Assembly (NCBI RefSeq): GCF_001441165.1
Contig: NZ_CP013126.1
Coordinates: forward strand, 2,819,551-2,883,550
Source: Acidipropionibacterium acidipropionici
GTDB lineage: Bacteria; Actinomycetota; Actinomycetes; Propionibacteriales; Propionibacteriaceae
Length of the DNA: 64,000 nt
Direction: 5' to 3'
The notes beneath the pieces were generated by a model, which saw only the letters and a program-made list of their open reading frames with translations, was not told the DNA's origin and did no database searches. Below are positions 54,659-63,507 of this stretch, piece after piece (the first letter of the stretch is position 1; every line of letters begins with the position of its first letter). A program made the translations under genes and the position numbers.

Positions 54659-55753
54659 ACGACGCTGGAGGTCGTCGTGCGCCGTTACCGCTGCAGCGGC
54701 TGCGGGTATGTGTGGCGCCAGGACACCACCGCCGCGGCCGAGCCCCGGGCCAAGTTGTCTCGGCGCGCTCTGCGGTGGGCGCTGGAAGGGATCGTGGTCC
54801 AGCACCTGAGCGTGGCTCGGGTCGCCGAGGGGCTCGGGGTGGCCTGGGACACCGCCAACGACGCCGTTCTGGCCGAGGGTAAGCGGGTGCTGATCGACGA
54901 GGAGCACCGCTTCGAGGGGGTGAAGGTCGTCGGGGTCGATGAGCACGTGTGGCGCCACACCCGTCGCGGCGACAGGTACGTCACCGTGATCATCGACCTC
55001 ACCCCAGTGCGAGATGGCACCGGCCCGGCACGGCTGCTGGACATGGTCGAAGGACGCTCCAAGCAGGCGTTCAAGACCTGGCTGGCCGACCGCCCGCAGG
55101 AGTGGCGCGACGGCGTGGAGGTGGTCGCGATGGACGGCTTCACCGGCTTCAAGACCGCCACCACCGAGGAGTTACCTGATGCGGTCGCGGTGATGGACCC
55201 CTTCCACGTCACGCGCCTCGCTGGCGAGGCGCTCGATGAGTGCCGACGGCGAGTTCAGCAGGCCATCTGTGGGCACCGCGGCCGCAAGGGCGACCCGCTC
55301 TATGCCGCCCGCCGGACCCTGTCCACCGGCGCCGACCTGCTCAACGACAAGCAGAAGGACCGACTGGACACCCTGTTCGCCGACGACGCCCACGTCGAGG
55401 TCGAGGTCACCTGGAGCGTCTACCAGCGCATGATCGCCGCCTACCGCCACGAGAACCGGCGCCACGGCCGCGAGCTGATGGCCCGGCTCATCGACTCGAT
55501 CAGCACCGGCGTCCCCAAGGCCCTGGTCGAGATCACCAAGCTCGGCAGGACGCTGAAGAAGCGCGCCGCCGACGTCCTGGCCTACTTCGACCGGCCCAGC
55601 ACCTCCAACGGGCCCACCGAGGCGATCAATGGCAGGCTCGAGCACCTGCGCGGCTCGGCGCTGGGGTTCCGCAACCTGACCAACTACATCGCCAGATCCC
55701 TGCTCGAGACCGGCGGGTTCAGACCCCGACTACACCCTGGATTCGGATGAGCC

Positions 55754-55761
55754 GGTTGTCT
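55754..55761 (+). repeat. 8-bp target duplication, right copy (GGTTGTCT)
   Basis: Right partner of 52835-52842; the hsdS frame resumes at 55762. Confidence 0.9.
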
Positions 55762-55975
55762 CTAAGTTTGAGCTAGATCTACCTCCTCTTGACGAGCAGC
55801 GAGCCATTGCTCAGGTCCTCCGTGACGCCGACGCCGAGATCGAGGCCCTCGAGAAGCGTCTGGAGGCCACCCGACAGATCAAGGAGGGCATGATGCAGGA
55901 GCTTCTCACAGGCCGGACCCGTCTGGTCTGACCCATTCGGGTGCGAGCTGTGCGTCTCTGGTGGAGGATGAGCCC

Positions 55976-58900
55976 ATGAGCACTGTCGGCCAGCGGGAGC
56001 GAATGGCGCAGAACCGCGTCGTCCGCTTCTTCCAGAATCGCCTCGGCTACGCCTACGGCGGCAACTGGGAGGAGAGGTCCGGCAACTCGAACGTCGAGCA
56101 GGCGTACCTGTGCAAGAACCTCCGCTCACGCGGCTATGACGACGAGATCATCCGGCGGGCGATCAACGCGTTGCTCAAGGCCGCCGCGGTCGGCGGGGCG
56201 CGCACTCTCTACGACGCCAACCGCGAGGTGTACGAGCTGCTGCGCTACGGCGTCAAGGTCAAGCGCGGCGCCGGCGAGCAGTTCGAGACCGTCTGGCTCA
56301 TCGACTGGGCCGATCCCGCCTACAACGACTTCATGGTGGCCGAGGAGGTCACCGTCACGGGCGTCCACACCAAGCGCCCCGATGTCGTCCTCTACGTCAA
56401 CGGCCTGGCCCTGGCGGTCATCGAGCTCAAGCGCTCAGAGGTGAGCGTCACCGAGGGCATCCGCCAGAACATCGGCAACCAGGATCCGCAATTCATCGCC
56501 CCGTTCTTCTCCACCGTCCAGCTGCTCTTCGCCGGCAACGACACCGAGGGCATGCGCTACGGCGTCATCGAGACACCCGAGAAGTACTGGATGACCTGGA
56601 AGGAGGCGGCGGACAGCACCCTTGGCCGCGACGTCGAGGACCCTTTGGACCGTGCGCTGTTGCAGATGTGCTGCCAGGAGCGGCTGCTGGAGATCATCCA
56701 CGACTTCATGGTCTTCGACTCCGGGGTGAAGAAGACCGCCCGTCACAACCAGTTCTTCGCCGTCAAGGCCTCCCAGGCCCGCATCGCCAAACGCGAGGGC
56801 GGCATCATCTGGCACACCCAGGGATCGGGCAAGAGCCTCACCATGGTGTGGCTGGCCAAGTGGATCCGCGAGCACCAGCGCGAGGCCCGCGTCCTCATCA
56901 TCACCGACCGCACCGAACTGGACGAGCAGATCCAGAGGGTCTTCCAGGGCGTCAAGGAGGAGATCTCACGCACCACCTCGGGTGCCGACCTGCTGGCCAA
57001 GTTGAACCGCCACGACCCGTGGCTCATCTGCTCACTGGTGCACAAGTTCCGCGGCGACGAGGAGCGCGACATCGACCGCGACTCCCAGGAGTTCATCAAT
57101 GAGCTCCACACCCGCGTCCCGGCCGGATTCTCCGCCAAGGGGAATCTCTTCATCTTCGTCGACGAGGCTCATCGCACTCAGTCGGGCAAGATGCACCAGG
57201 CGATGAAGGCGCTGCTGCCCGGAGCCATGTTCATCGGCTTCACCGGAACCCCTCTGCTCAAGACTGACAAGGCCACCAGCATCGAGACCTTCGGCACCTT
57301 CATCCATACCTACAAGTTCGACGAGGCTGTGGCCGACGGCGTCGTCCTGGATCTGCGCTACGAGGCCCGCAACATCAACCAGGACCTCACCAGCCCCGAA
57401 CAGGTCGACCGCTGGTTCGACGCGAAGACCCGCGGACTCACCGATCTCAGCAGGGCGCGTCTCAAGAAGCGGTGGGGGACGATGCAGAAGGTCGTCTCCG
57501 CAGAGCCCCGCGCCAGGCAGATCGTTCAGGACATCCTGATGGACATGGAGACCGAGGACCGGCTGGTCACCGGCCAGGGAAACGCGATGCTGGTGGGGGA
57601 GAGTATCTACCAGGCCTGCAAGTTCTACGAGATGTTCGTCAACGCCGGTTTCAACCACAAGTGCGCCATCGTCACCAGCTATGTGCCGAACCCCTCGGAC
57701 ATCTCCAAGGAGGACTCCGGTGAGGGCGCCACCGAGAAGCTTCGCCAGTACGAGATCTACCGAAGGATGCTGTCGGACTTCTTCGGTGTGCCCGCCGATC
57801 AGGCCGTTGGGCGGATCGACGAGTTCGAGACCGAGGTGAAGAGGCGGTTCATCGAGGAGCCCGGGCAGATGCGCCTGCTCATCGTCGTCGACAAGCTGCT
57901 CACCGGATTCGACGCCCCCAGCGCCACCTACCTCTACATCGACAAGCCCATGCACGACCACGGGTTGTTCCAGGCCATCTGCCGGGTGAACCGTCTCGAC
58001 GGGGACAGCAAGACCTACGGGTATGTCGTCGACTACCGGGACCTGTTCAAGTCGCTGGAGTCGGCCATCACCGACTACACCTCCGGTCCGTTCGACGAAT
58101 ACGAGAAGAACGACGTCGAAGGACTCCTGAAGGACCGCGTCGAGCAGGGCCGCAAGGACCTTGACGATGCCCTCGACAAGGTCCGCGCTCTCGTGGAGCC
58201 GGTGCGCGCACCCAAGGGCACCCTCGAGTACCAGCACTTCTTCGTCGCGTCGACACCGGGCGACGCCGACCAGATCAAGGCACGGGAGGGTCTCCGCGTC
58301 GAGTTGTACAAGGATGTCGCAGCCCTGGTGCGCGCCTACGCAGCACTGGCCAACGACATGGATGCCGCCGGCTACACCGCCGACGAGGCGGCCGCCATCA
58401 AGAAGGAGGTGGCGCACTACGTCGCAGTACGCGACGAGGTGGAGCTGGGGGCCGGCGAGAAGATCGACATGAAACAGTACGAGGCCGGCATGCGGATGCT
58501 CCTGGACACCTACATCCGCGCCGATCCGGTAGAGAAGGTCGGATCCTTCGAGAAGGGCCTGGTGCAGCTCATCGTCGAGAACGGCCAGGACGCCCTCGGA
58601 CAGCTGCCCGAAGGATTGCGCAAGGACCCGGAGGCGGCCTCGGAGACCATCGTCAACAACGTCCGGCGGACCATCGTCGACGAGCACGCCCTCAATCCCC
58701 GCTACTACGACAGGATGTCGGCCCTGCTGGACGCGATCATCGAGAAGAGGCGGCAGGACGCCATCGACTACAAGGAATACCTGGCGCAGCTCGTGAATCT
58801 GGCGGCCCGGGTCGGGGCCGGTGAGGCCGACAGGAAGTACCCGCACTGGGCCCTCAACGGCGCGCAGAAGGCACTCTTCGACTTCCCCTTCCAGGACCCG

Positions 58901-59074
58901 CACCTGGCCCAGGCCGTCGACGAGACGGTGATGCGCGAGAAGGAGCACGACTGGGTGGGCAATGCGATGAAGGAGAGGGCGCTGGCCAGGGCCCTCCGCC
59001 ACGTGCTGCCTGACGACTTCGAGCGCTTCGACGAACTCTTCGAGCTGGTGAAGGCCCGCGGTGAGTACCGATAA
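55976..59074 (+). CDS. hsdR: Type I restriction endonuclease subunit R
   Basis: A 1032-residue HsdR. The N-terminal PD-(D/E)xK nuclease is seen as DVVLYVNGLALAVIELKR (Asp136, ELK about 151-153). The motor has Walker A HTQGSGKSLTM (about 281-288), DEAH FVDEAHRT (395-399 region), GFTGTPLL and QAICRVNRLDG, followed by a helical C-terminal domain. All key residues are kept, so the nuclease looks intact although hsdS is broken. ATG 55976 has GGAGG 8 nt upstream. Its 3' end overlaps the next gene by 14 nt. Confidence 0.96.
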   Translation: MSTVGQRERMAQNRVVRFFQNRLGYAYGGNWEERSGNSNVEQAYLCKNLRSRGYDDEIIRRAINALLKAAAVGGARTLYDANREVYELLRYGVKVKRGAGEQFETVWLIDWADPAYNDFMVAEEVTVTGVHTKRPDVVLYVNGLALAVIELKRSEVSVTEGIRQNIGNQDPQFIAPFFSTVQLLFAGNDTEGMRYGVIETPEKYWMTWKEAADSTLGRDVEDPLDRALLQMCCQERLLEIIHDFMVFDSGVKKTARHNQFFAVKASQARIAKREGGIIWHTQGSGKSLTMVWLAKWIREHQREARVLIITDRTELDEQIQRVFQGVKEEISRTTSGADLLAKLNRHDPWLICSLVHKFRGDEERDIDRDSQEFINELHTRVPAGFSAKGNLFIFVDEAHRTQSGKMHQAMKALLPGAMFIGFTGTPLLKTDKATSIETFGTFIHTYKFDEAVADGVVLDLRYEARNINQDLTSPEQVDRWFDAKTRGLTDLSRARLKKRWGTMQKVVSAEPRARQIVQDILMDMETEDRLVTGQGNAMLVGESIYQACKFYEMFVNAGFNHKCAIVTSYVPNPSDISKEDSGEGATEKLRQYEIYRRMLSDFFGVPADQAVGRIDEFETEVKRRFIEEPGQMRLLIVVDKLLTGFDAPSATYLYIDKPMHDHGLFQAICRVNRLDGDSKTYGYVVDYRDLFKSLESAITDYTSGPFDEYEKNDVEGLLKDRVEQGRKDLDDALDKVRALVEPVRAPKGTLEYQHFFVASTPGDADQIKAREGLRVELYKDVAALVRAYAALANDMDAAGYTADEAAAIKKEVAHYVAVRDEVELGAGEKIDMKQYEAGMRMLLDTYIRADPVEKVGSFEKGLVQLIVENGQDALGQLPEGLRKDPEAASETIVNNVRRTIVDEHALNPRYYDRMSALLDAIIEKRRQDAIDYKEYLAQLVNLAARVGAGEADRKYPHWALNGAQKALFDFPFQDPHLAQAVDETVMREKEHDWVGNAMKERALARALRHVLPDDFERFDELFELVKARGEYR

Positions 59075-59780
59075 CGTGCGCCTGGTGGTCGCCGGGATCG
59101 GGGTCGACGTCGTATTCGAGGACATCAAGAACCTGCACATCTCGGTGTACCCGCCCGACGGGCGCGTGCGCGTCGCAGCCCCGCACCGACTGGACGCCGA
59201 CGCCGTCCGGCTGGCCATCATTCAGCGACTGTCGTGGATCAAGACCCAGCGGGCGGAGTTGCGGGCGGCCGACCGGCAGAGCGAGCGAAGGATGCTGTCG
59301 GGGGAGAGCCACTACGTGTGGGGGGCCAGGCTGAGGCTGGACGCCTCGAGAGCAGGGCGCTCCCGGGTGACGATCTCCGGGCAGACACTGTGGCTGACGA
59401 CACCGGCCGACTACACCGAGGAGCAGAAGCGCGCGGTGCTGGACCGCTGGTACCGGCGGCAGCTGAAGGAGGCGGTGCCGGCCCTGCTGGAGAAGTGGCA
59501 GCCGATTATCGGGGTTGAGGCGGGCAAGGTGGTGGTGCGCCGCATGAAGACCAAGTGGGGCACCTGCCAGACCAGGTCGCGGTCTATCTGGCTCAACCCC
59601 GAGCTGGCGAAGAAGAACCCGCGCTGTCTGGAGTACATCGTCGTCCATGAGCTCACGCACCTGATCGAACGCACACACAACGACCACTTCACCGAGCTGA
59701 TGGACTACCACATGCCCGACTGGCGATCCCGCCGTGATGAGCTGAACCAAGCGCCGTTGGCGGCGGAGGAGTGGAGATGA
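59061..59780 (+). CDS. YgjP-like (DUF45) zinc metallopeptidase
   Basis: A 239-residue protein with the YgjP/WLM-like layout: an N-terminal beta region (NLHISVYPPDGRVRVAAPHRL), the KTKWGTCQTRSRSIWLNPELA segment and zinc motif HELTHLIERTHNDHF (His196-Glu-x-x-His200). Such genes are often the last member of type I restriction operons, where their role is unclear. The GTG start lies inside hsdR (14-nt overlap), and its stop overlaps the next ATG by 4 nt, so it is part of the same operon. Confidence 0.9.
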   Translation: MSTDNVRLVVAGIGVDVVFEDIKNLHISVYPPDGRVRVAAPHRLDADAVRLAIIQRLSWIKTQRAELRAADRQSERRMLSGESHYVWGARLRLDASRAGRSRVTISGQTLWLTTPADYTEEQKRAVLDRWYRRQLKEAVPALLEKWQPIIGVEAGKVVVRRMKTKWGTCQTRSRSIWLNPELAKKNPRCLEYIVVHELTHLIERTHNDHFTELMDYHMPDWRSRRDELNQAPLAAEEWR

Positions 59781-61477
59781 CACCGAAACAAGATCAGCGA
59801 CAGGAGGACAGTTGCGTGCCCCGAACTCGGCCCCAAGATCTTTCGCATCACCTTGGCCCCAGATTATTGTCCTACCTATTGGATATAGATGTTAAGTCTG
59901 CAGAGGCCTGCGATGATGAATTATCTAATGAGCTTGAAGGGTCGAGCCGTGGGTTGGCTTTAGCGACGCTAAAAAAGGCGAGAGATGATGTAGAATCAGT
60001 GGAGTACGGAGATGACATCAGTATCTCGCGAGCAGAGATATGGACGACATGGTTCATGCAGCGATCAGGGCACGAGAGTGTTATGGCAACCCGTCTTCAC
60101 GAATGCAGCGTCGGACGGAAAGATGAAAGGGGAGCCACTGATACAGTAGAAGGATGTCTCGCTCAAATCGTCCAGGATCTCTATGCCGGTCTCGTCATAT
60201 ACTCACGCACAGAAGATAAGGCCAAGGCGAAGACGCCTTGGGGGTATTGGTGTTTTCAGCATCCTTTGAAGCGAGAGTTTGATAGGCTAGTAATGCAGGA
60301 TTCTGATCTGAGACATCTATTTCTAGGATCCAACGAAACTCCTGAATTTACCGGATGGAATACACGGAGTACTGGGCTCAGCGGAACCTATTATTTGCTC
60401 CTATTTGCAGGGAACATAATTGGATCGGGGCTCAAGATCGCCCAGTTTTCAGGAGATCCACTTACGGTAGACGGGATCGTCGCAGGTGCGTTGATGAGCG
60501 TTGCGATGATCAGGCTCTCATTACAAGGAGAAGATGTCTCGATTCCCGTGCGCGTAGGGTTTTCTGGCATACTCCTTCCCGATGGATGCAACACGATTGA
60601 AATGACTGGGGGGATAATTCGAGCGACTAGGGAGGAGGATCGGTACTTTTGGAGCGGAACACCGCTCGATAGCTCAGGAGGCGCTTCGATGCGCACTGCT
60701 GATGGGCAGATCACCAAGATATCGCACCACGGCGATATTGTACTCGAACTCGATGTCCCTTACACTATCAGCTTGGATAGAGCCGATGATGAGCAATGGT
60801 GGTTGCCGGGTAAGATGGCAACGCTCGCCCGGATTAATGAAGCATTCGAAAATCTTCGGTTAGGCCTTCTACTTTCCAAGCCTTCTGATAGATATACGAT
60901 TGTGCAGTCTTGGACCTCAATAGCTGATCCAATGGATCCGTGGAATGGATTAAGTTATGCAAATGAGTCGGCCTTTTTCTCCTTGCGGCCCGCCCAACTT
61001 GGCGAGGTGGAGCTCGGTGAGTGGGTTCGGTGGGCTAATTTAGTGGACGATCATAGGACATCCTCAGTCAGTGTATCTATTCGTCGCATGCTGATGGCTT
61101 CCTCGGAGCGATCGAATCCAGAAGACATCTTAGTTGACGCCGTGATGGTATGGGAGAATCTGTTTGGTTGTGACTTCGACACAACAAAGAAGATTACCGG
61201 TGCGCTCGCGGTCCTTCTAAGCCCAGAAGGTGGCCGAAGTTCAGAGAAATTTGATAGACAGAAATCCTATAAGAGGATTTATGGGCTTCGCTCAAGAGTA
61301 GTTCACGGTGTGCCTGGGCTCGATCTGATGGAAGTAGGTGACGGTGCGCAAGAGGCAGTGGATGTATCGATCAGTGCTCTGCGTGAGATATTTGGGGAAC
61401 AGCATTATCTGCTTGCGATCGACTCTAGCGATAAGCGCGGTGAAAAATTGCGTTATAAAGGTGAGACTCGAAATTAG
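59777..61477 (+). CDS. Candidate defence protein with C-terminal HEPN-like domain
   Basis: A 566-residue protein, visibly richer in A/T than its neighbours, suggesting recent transfer. Residues 1 to about 420 show no motif I know; a beta-rich stretch lies at about 250-330. The last 150 residues are helical, and RSRVVHG (Arg505-x4-His510) after RIYGL matches the RX4H RNase motif of Apea-like HEPN domains. HEPN RNases act in abortive infection. ATG 59777 overlaps the metallopeptidase stop (ATGA) with GGAGG upstream; GTG 59816 with a perfect AGGAGG is an equally good start (553 residues). Family assignment is from motif and context only. Confidence 0.7.
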   Translation: MTPKQDQRQEDSCVPRTRPQDLSHHLGPRLLSYLLDIDVKSAEACDDELSNELEGSSRGLALATLKKARDDVESVEYGDDISISRAEIWTTWFMQRSGHESVMATRLHECSVGRKDERGATDTVEGCLAQIVQDLYAGLVIYSRTEDKAKAKTPWGYWCFQHPLKREFDRLVMQDSDLRHLFLGSNETPEFTGWNTRSTGLSGTYYLLLFAGNIIGSGLKIAQFSGDPLTVDGIVAGALMSVAMIRLSLQGEDVSIPVRVGFSGILLPDGCNTIEMTGGIIRATREEDRYFWSGTPLDSSGGASMRTADGQITKISHHGDIVLELDVPYTISLDRADDEQWWLPGKMATLARINEAFENLRLGLLLSKPSDRYTIVQSWTSIADPMDPWNGLSYANESAFFSLRPAQLGEVELGEWVRWANLVDDHRTSSVSVSIRRMLMASSERSNPEDILVDAVMVWENLFGCDFDTTKKITGALAVLLSPEGGRSSEKFDRQKSYKRIYGLRSRVVHGVPGLDLMEVGDGAQEAVDVSISALREIFGEQHYLLAIDSSDKRGEKLRYKGETRN

Positions 61478-61940
61478 CAGCATCGCCTATGACGCGATCC
61501 AGTGACGGCTCTCGGTGGTTCGCGATCGTCCGACAGTGCAGAAGGCCACCAGCGGTCGCTGGGCACCCGGACGTCGGCCCGGTAAGGTCTGGGCCGTGAA
61601 AAGACATCGCCGGGCGGGATAGCTGAGGGGCGCATGTCACGGCCGATGCCGCCTGGCTCAGCGATAAGTGTGTCGATCGCCCAGACGGAACCAACCTCGA
61701 GCGAACACGGCCTGGCCAACCTGGTCGGGGACCTTGCAGGATCGGCGGTCGAGGAGGCGAAGGCGACGTGGAGCTGTCTGTCATGTCCTCTAGGGGAACG
61801 GACAGTGCCTTCGGCTTCGGGACCCGCTTCACCGAGGGCGAGGGCATTCGTCCAGTGGTGTGGCAAGTCGCCGCGCTCGATGAGCAGACCGAGCAATTCA
61901 TCGTCAGCTGGTGGGGAAGGTCGCCTGATCTGGGACCGCG
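61478..61940. other. 463-nt stretch with no convincing gene
   Basis: Base composition returns to GC-rich here. TAAGGT (61583-61588) lies 7 nt before a GTG at 61596, but that frame stops after 8 codons. Two overlapping short frames (61634-61948 and 61768-61965) have no family I recognise. The second (ALDEQTEQFIVSWWGRSPD) looks protein-like and may be a gene fragment that runs into the end of the HNH gene. It may be an island-end scar. Confidence 0.4.
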
Positions 61941-63350
61941 TCAGATGACGACGGCCTGGGAGTAGACGAGGTCGATCCGCTCATTGGGGCGCGCCCGACC
62001 CTGCTTCCCCGGCGTTGCGGACAGGCCGGGAATGCGCGATTCCGGGATTCGAACAGTGCGTCCTCGGGTGACCTGCCAGCGTCTGCCGGTGCGGTTGGTC
62101 CATTCGTAGACGCCGGGTTCGGGCTGGCTCAGGTTCCAGATGCCGGCGGTCTTGGCCCGGTGCTCTTTGCGACTCAGGGGGCCGAGGTTGGAGATCCTCG
62201 TCTGGGCGGGCGGGGCCGGGGAACCGGGTGTGGATCTGCGGTAGGGGATCGTGTGGTCCAGGTCGGCGGTGCGGGATCGGGATGTTGAGAAGGGGAAGAC
62301 GGAGCCGTCCTCCCTGATGATCAGCTGCCGGCGGATCCTGTCGGGGATCTCGTAGGCGTCAACCGACGGGTCGCCGGCCAGGTCGGTGACCGGCAGCACC
62401 CGGATGCGGTGGTGGCCCAGCAGGTGGGCCAACTGGTCCAGGAGCACCGGGCCGACGTCGCCGCCGCGGGCGAGGACCCGGGCCACCTGAGTGCCGTCGG
62501 TGGCTGCCGTGTCGAGGGCTTCGGCGGCGATGTGGACCACCACGTCGGCCAGGGGCAGCGGCGGGGTGGCGGTGGTGTCGTCATCGGTGGGTGTGGCGAT
62601 CTCCTCCAGGGCCCGGGCGGCCAGGATCGGCAGCGGCTCCTGCGCGCCGTCCTTCCTCAGCCGGGTGGTGATCCGGCTGATCTCGGCCTGCAGCCGCAAG
62701 GCTGCGCCGGTGTCGATGAGTCCGCCGATGGCCGAGGTGCCGTCTCCCAGATGCCGGATGGACACGAACCGGTCGCGCCGGGCGATCTCGGCCTTCCGTC
62801 GCGCCAGGTCGGCGTCCGCGCGCACAATGAGGCCGGCCAGGCGCCGCCGGATCCGCGGCCACGGCACAACGCCCCACACCGATTCGAGTTTCTTGTCGAC
62901 CCACCGGGCCGCCTCGGCCGACAGGTCCTGGGCTGCCAGGGCGACTTTCCGGGCCTGCCAGGCCTCGACCCTCAGGTCGGCGACCGCCGCCCAGAGGTGA
63001 GGGTGGCGGGCCCGCAGGTTCGCGACGTCATGGACGAGGCTCCAAGCAGCCGGTTCGCTCAGGTGCAGCAGGGCACCCACTTCCAGGGCCACGAACTCGC
63101 CCACCGCCCCGGCACCCTCGGCCCCCGCCGAGACCACCTTCTCGGCGGCCGGGGAATCCACCATCGGTGTGGGTGCAGGGTACGAGTCGATCATGGCGGC
63201 CACCGCGGCCAGCCGGTCGGCCTCGGCGCGACGCACCGCGGTATCGGCGTCGACCAGTCGGTCGCTCGCCTGCCTGAACCGCGTCATCGCCTCCATGACA
63301 CAAGCCAACCAGCCGGGTCTGACAATTCCTTGCGACAGAGCCTCTGTCAT
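61941..63350 (-). CDS. DUF222/HNH endonuclease-domain protein (13E12 type)
   Basis: A 469-residue protein with an N-terminal helical DUF222-like region (about 25-250) and a C-terminal HNH-like motif: DLDHTIPYRRSTPG, then ISNLGPLSRKEHRAKT. This is the layout of the multi-copy REP13E12-type proteins of actinobacteria, which often mark mobile or integrated DNA. The metal-binding His and Asn are present. The real role is unknown. The start at 63350 lies within a palindrome; ATG 63296 (MEAMTRFRQ) is a good alternative. Confidence 0.82.
   Translation of the reverse strand: MTEALSQGIVRPGWLACVMEAMTRFRQASDRLVDADTAVRRAEADRLAAVAAMIDSYPAPTPMVDSPAAEKVVSAGAEGAGAVGEFVALEVGALLHLSEPAAWSLVHDVANLRARHPHLWAAVADLRVEAWQARKVALAAQDLSAEAARWVDKKLESVWGVVPWPRIRRRLAGLIVRADADLARRKAEIARRDRFVSIRHLGDGTSAIGGLIDTGAALRLQAEISRITTRLRKDGAQEPLPILAARALEEIATPTDDDTTATPPLPLADVVVHIAAEALDTAATDGTQVARVLARGGDVGPVLLDQLAHLLGHHRIRVLPVTDLAGDPSVDAYEIPDRIRRQLIIREDGSVFPFSTSRSRTADLDHTIPYRRSTPGSPAPPAQTRISNLGPLSRKEHRAKTAGIWNLSQPEPGVYEWTNRTGRRWQVTRGRTVRIPESRIPGLSATPGKQGRARPNERIDLVYSQAVVI
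63334..63348. repeat. Inverted repeat at the HNH gene start
   Basis: GACAGAG-C-CTCTGTC, a perfect 7-bp palindrome touching the first codons of the minus-strand HNH gene (start 63350). It could be an operator or a structure that hides the start, or an argument for the downstream start at 63296. Confidence 0.4.
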
Positions 63351-63507
63351 CTCAAAATGTGGACACTGTTTTTCAATCAGTTTCTGACTACGGGGATCAG
63401 GCCGGATCAGTCCACCGAAGAGCCCCGGATGAGGTTGCCGCCTCCGGCCCGCTACTCAAGGCCCCCGCACCCGGCGGCCCGCAGGCCCACCTGACACAAT
63501 GGCTCAT

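Larger units (their letters stand above)
52965..55750 (+). pseudogene. ISL3-family transposase gene, split by IS256-type element
   Basis: The 5' part (52965-53204, 80 codons, GTG start) encodes the zinc-ribbon-like N-terminus with CRRCGCEGRP. The 3' part (54659-55750) encodes VVVRRYRCSGCGYVWRQD, the helix-turn-helix region and the DDE nuclease (VVGVDEHVWRHTRRG, VAMDGFTGFK, GPTEAINGRLE). Removing 53205-54658 joins them exactly in frame (LGWRP–TTLEV), giving 443 residues, the family length. It is not functional as it stands. Confidence 0.9.
52843..55753 (+). mobile_element. ISL3-family insertion sequence, itself interrupted
   Basis: This element of 2911 bp includes the inserted IS256-type element; without that element and its extra 9-bp duplication it would be 1457 bp. 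Terminal inverted repeats of 24 bp (52843-52866 and 55730-55753) match at 16 to 18 positions, including GGCTC at the tip and GGGTGTAG inside. It is flanked by the 8-bp duplication GGTTGTCT. Its only gene is the transposase at 52965-55750. Confidence 0.9.
51852..55931 (+). pseudogene. hsdS: Specificity subunit gene split by nested insertion sequences
   Basis: The 5' part (51852-52842, 330 codons) encodes two target-recognition domains separated by the repeat AIKQGMMQELLTGRTRLSG. The 3' part (55762-55931) encodes the end of the second repeat, KFELDLPPLDEQRAIAQ to KEGMMQELLTGRTRLV. Between them lies an ISL3 element plus one copy of the 8-bp target duplication. Deleting 52843-55761 in silico restores one 386-codon frame (SDWRVV joined to SKFELD). 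As it stands, translation runs 21 codons into the IS and stops at 52907, giving a 351-residue hybrid lacking the distal conserved region. Its GC is lower than the neighbours, usual for hsdS. Confidence 0.93.

Noticed and set aside
61634-61965. Short plus-strand frames between the HEPN-like gene and the HNH gene
   Set aside because: No recognisable family, no good promoter or ribosome site, and the longer one overlaps the end of the HNH gene; kept only as an unexplained stretch.
49336-62000. Integrase gene or att repeat matching the tRNA-Pro 3' end
   Set aside because: No tyrosine or serine recombinase is encoded, and I found no second copy of the T-arm/acceptor sequence by eye.
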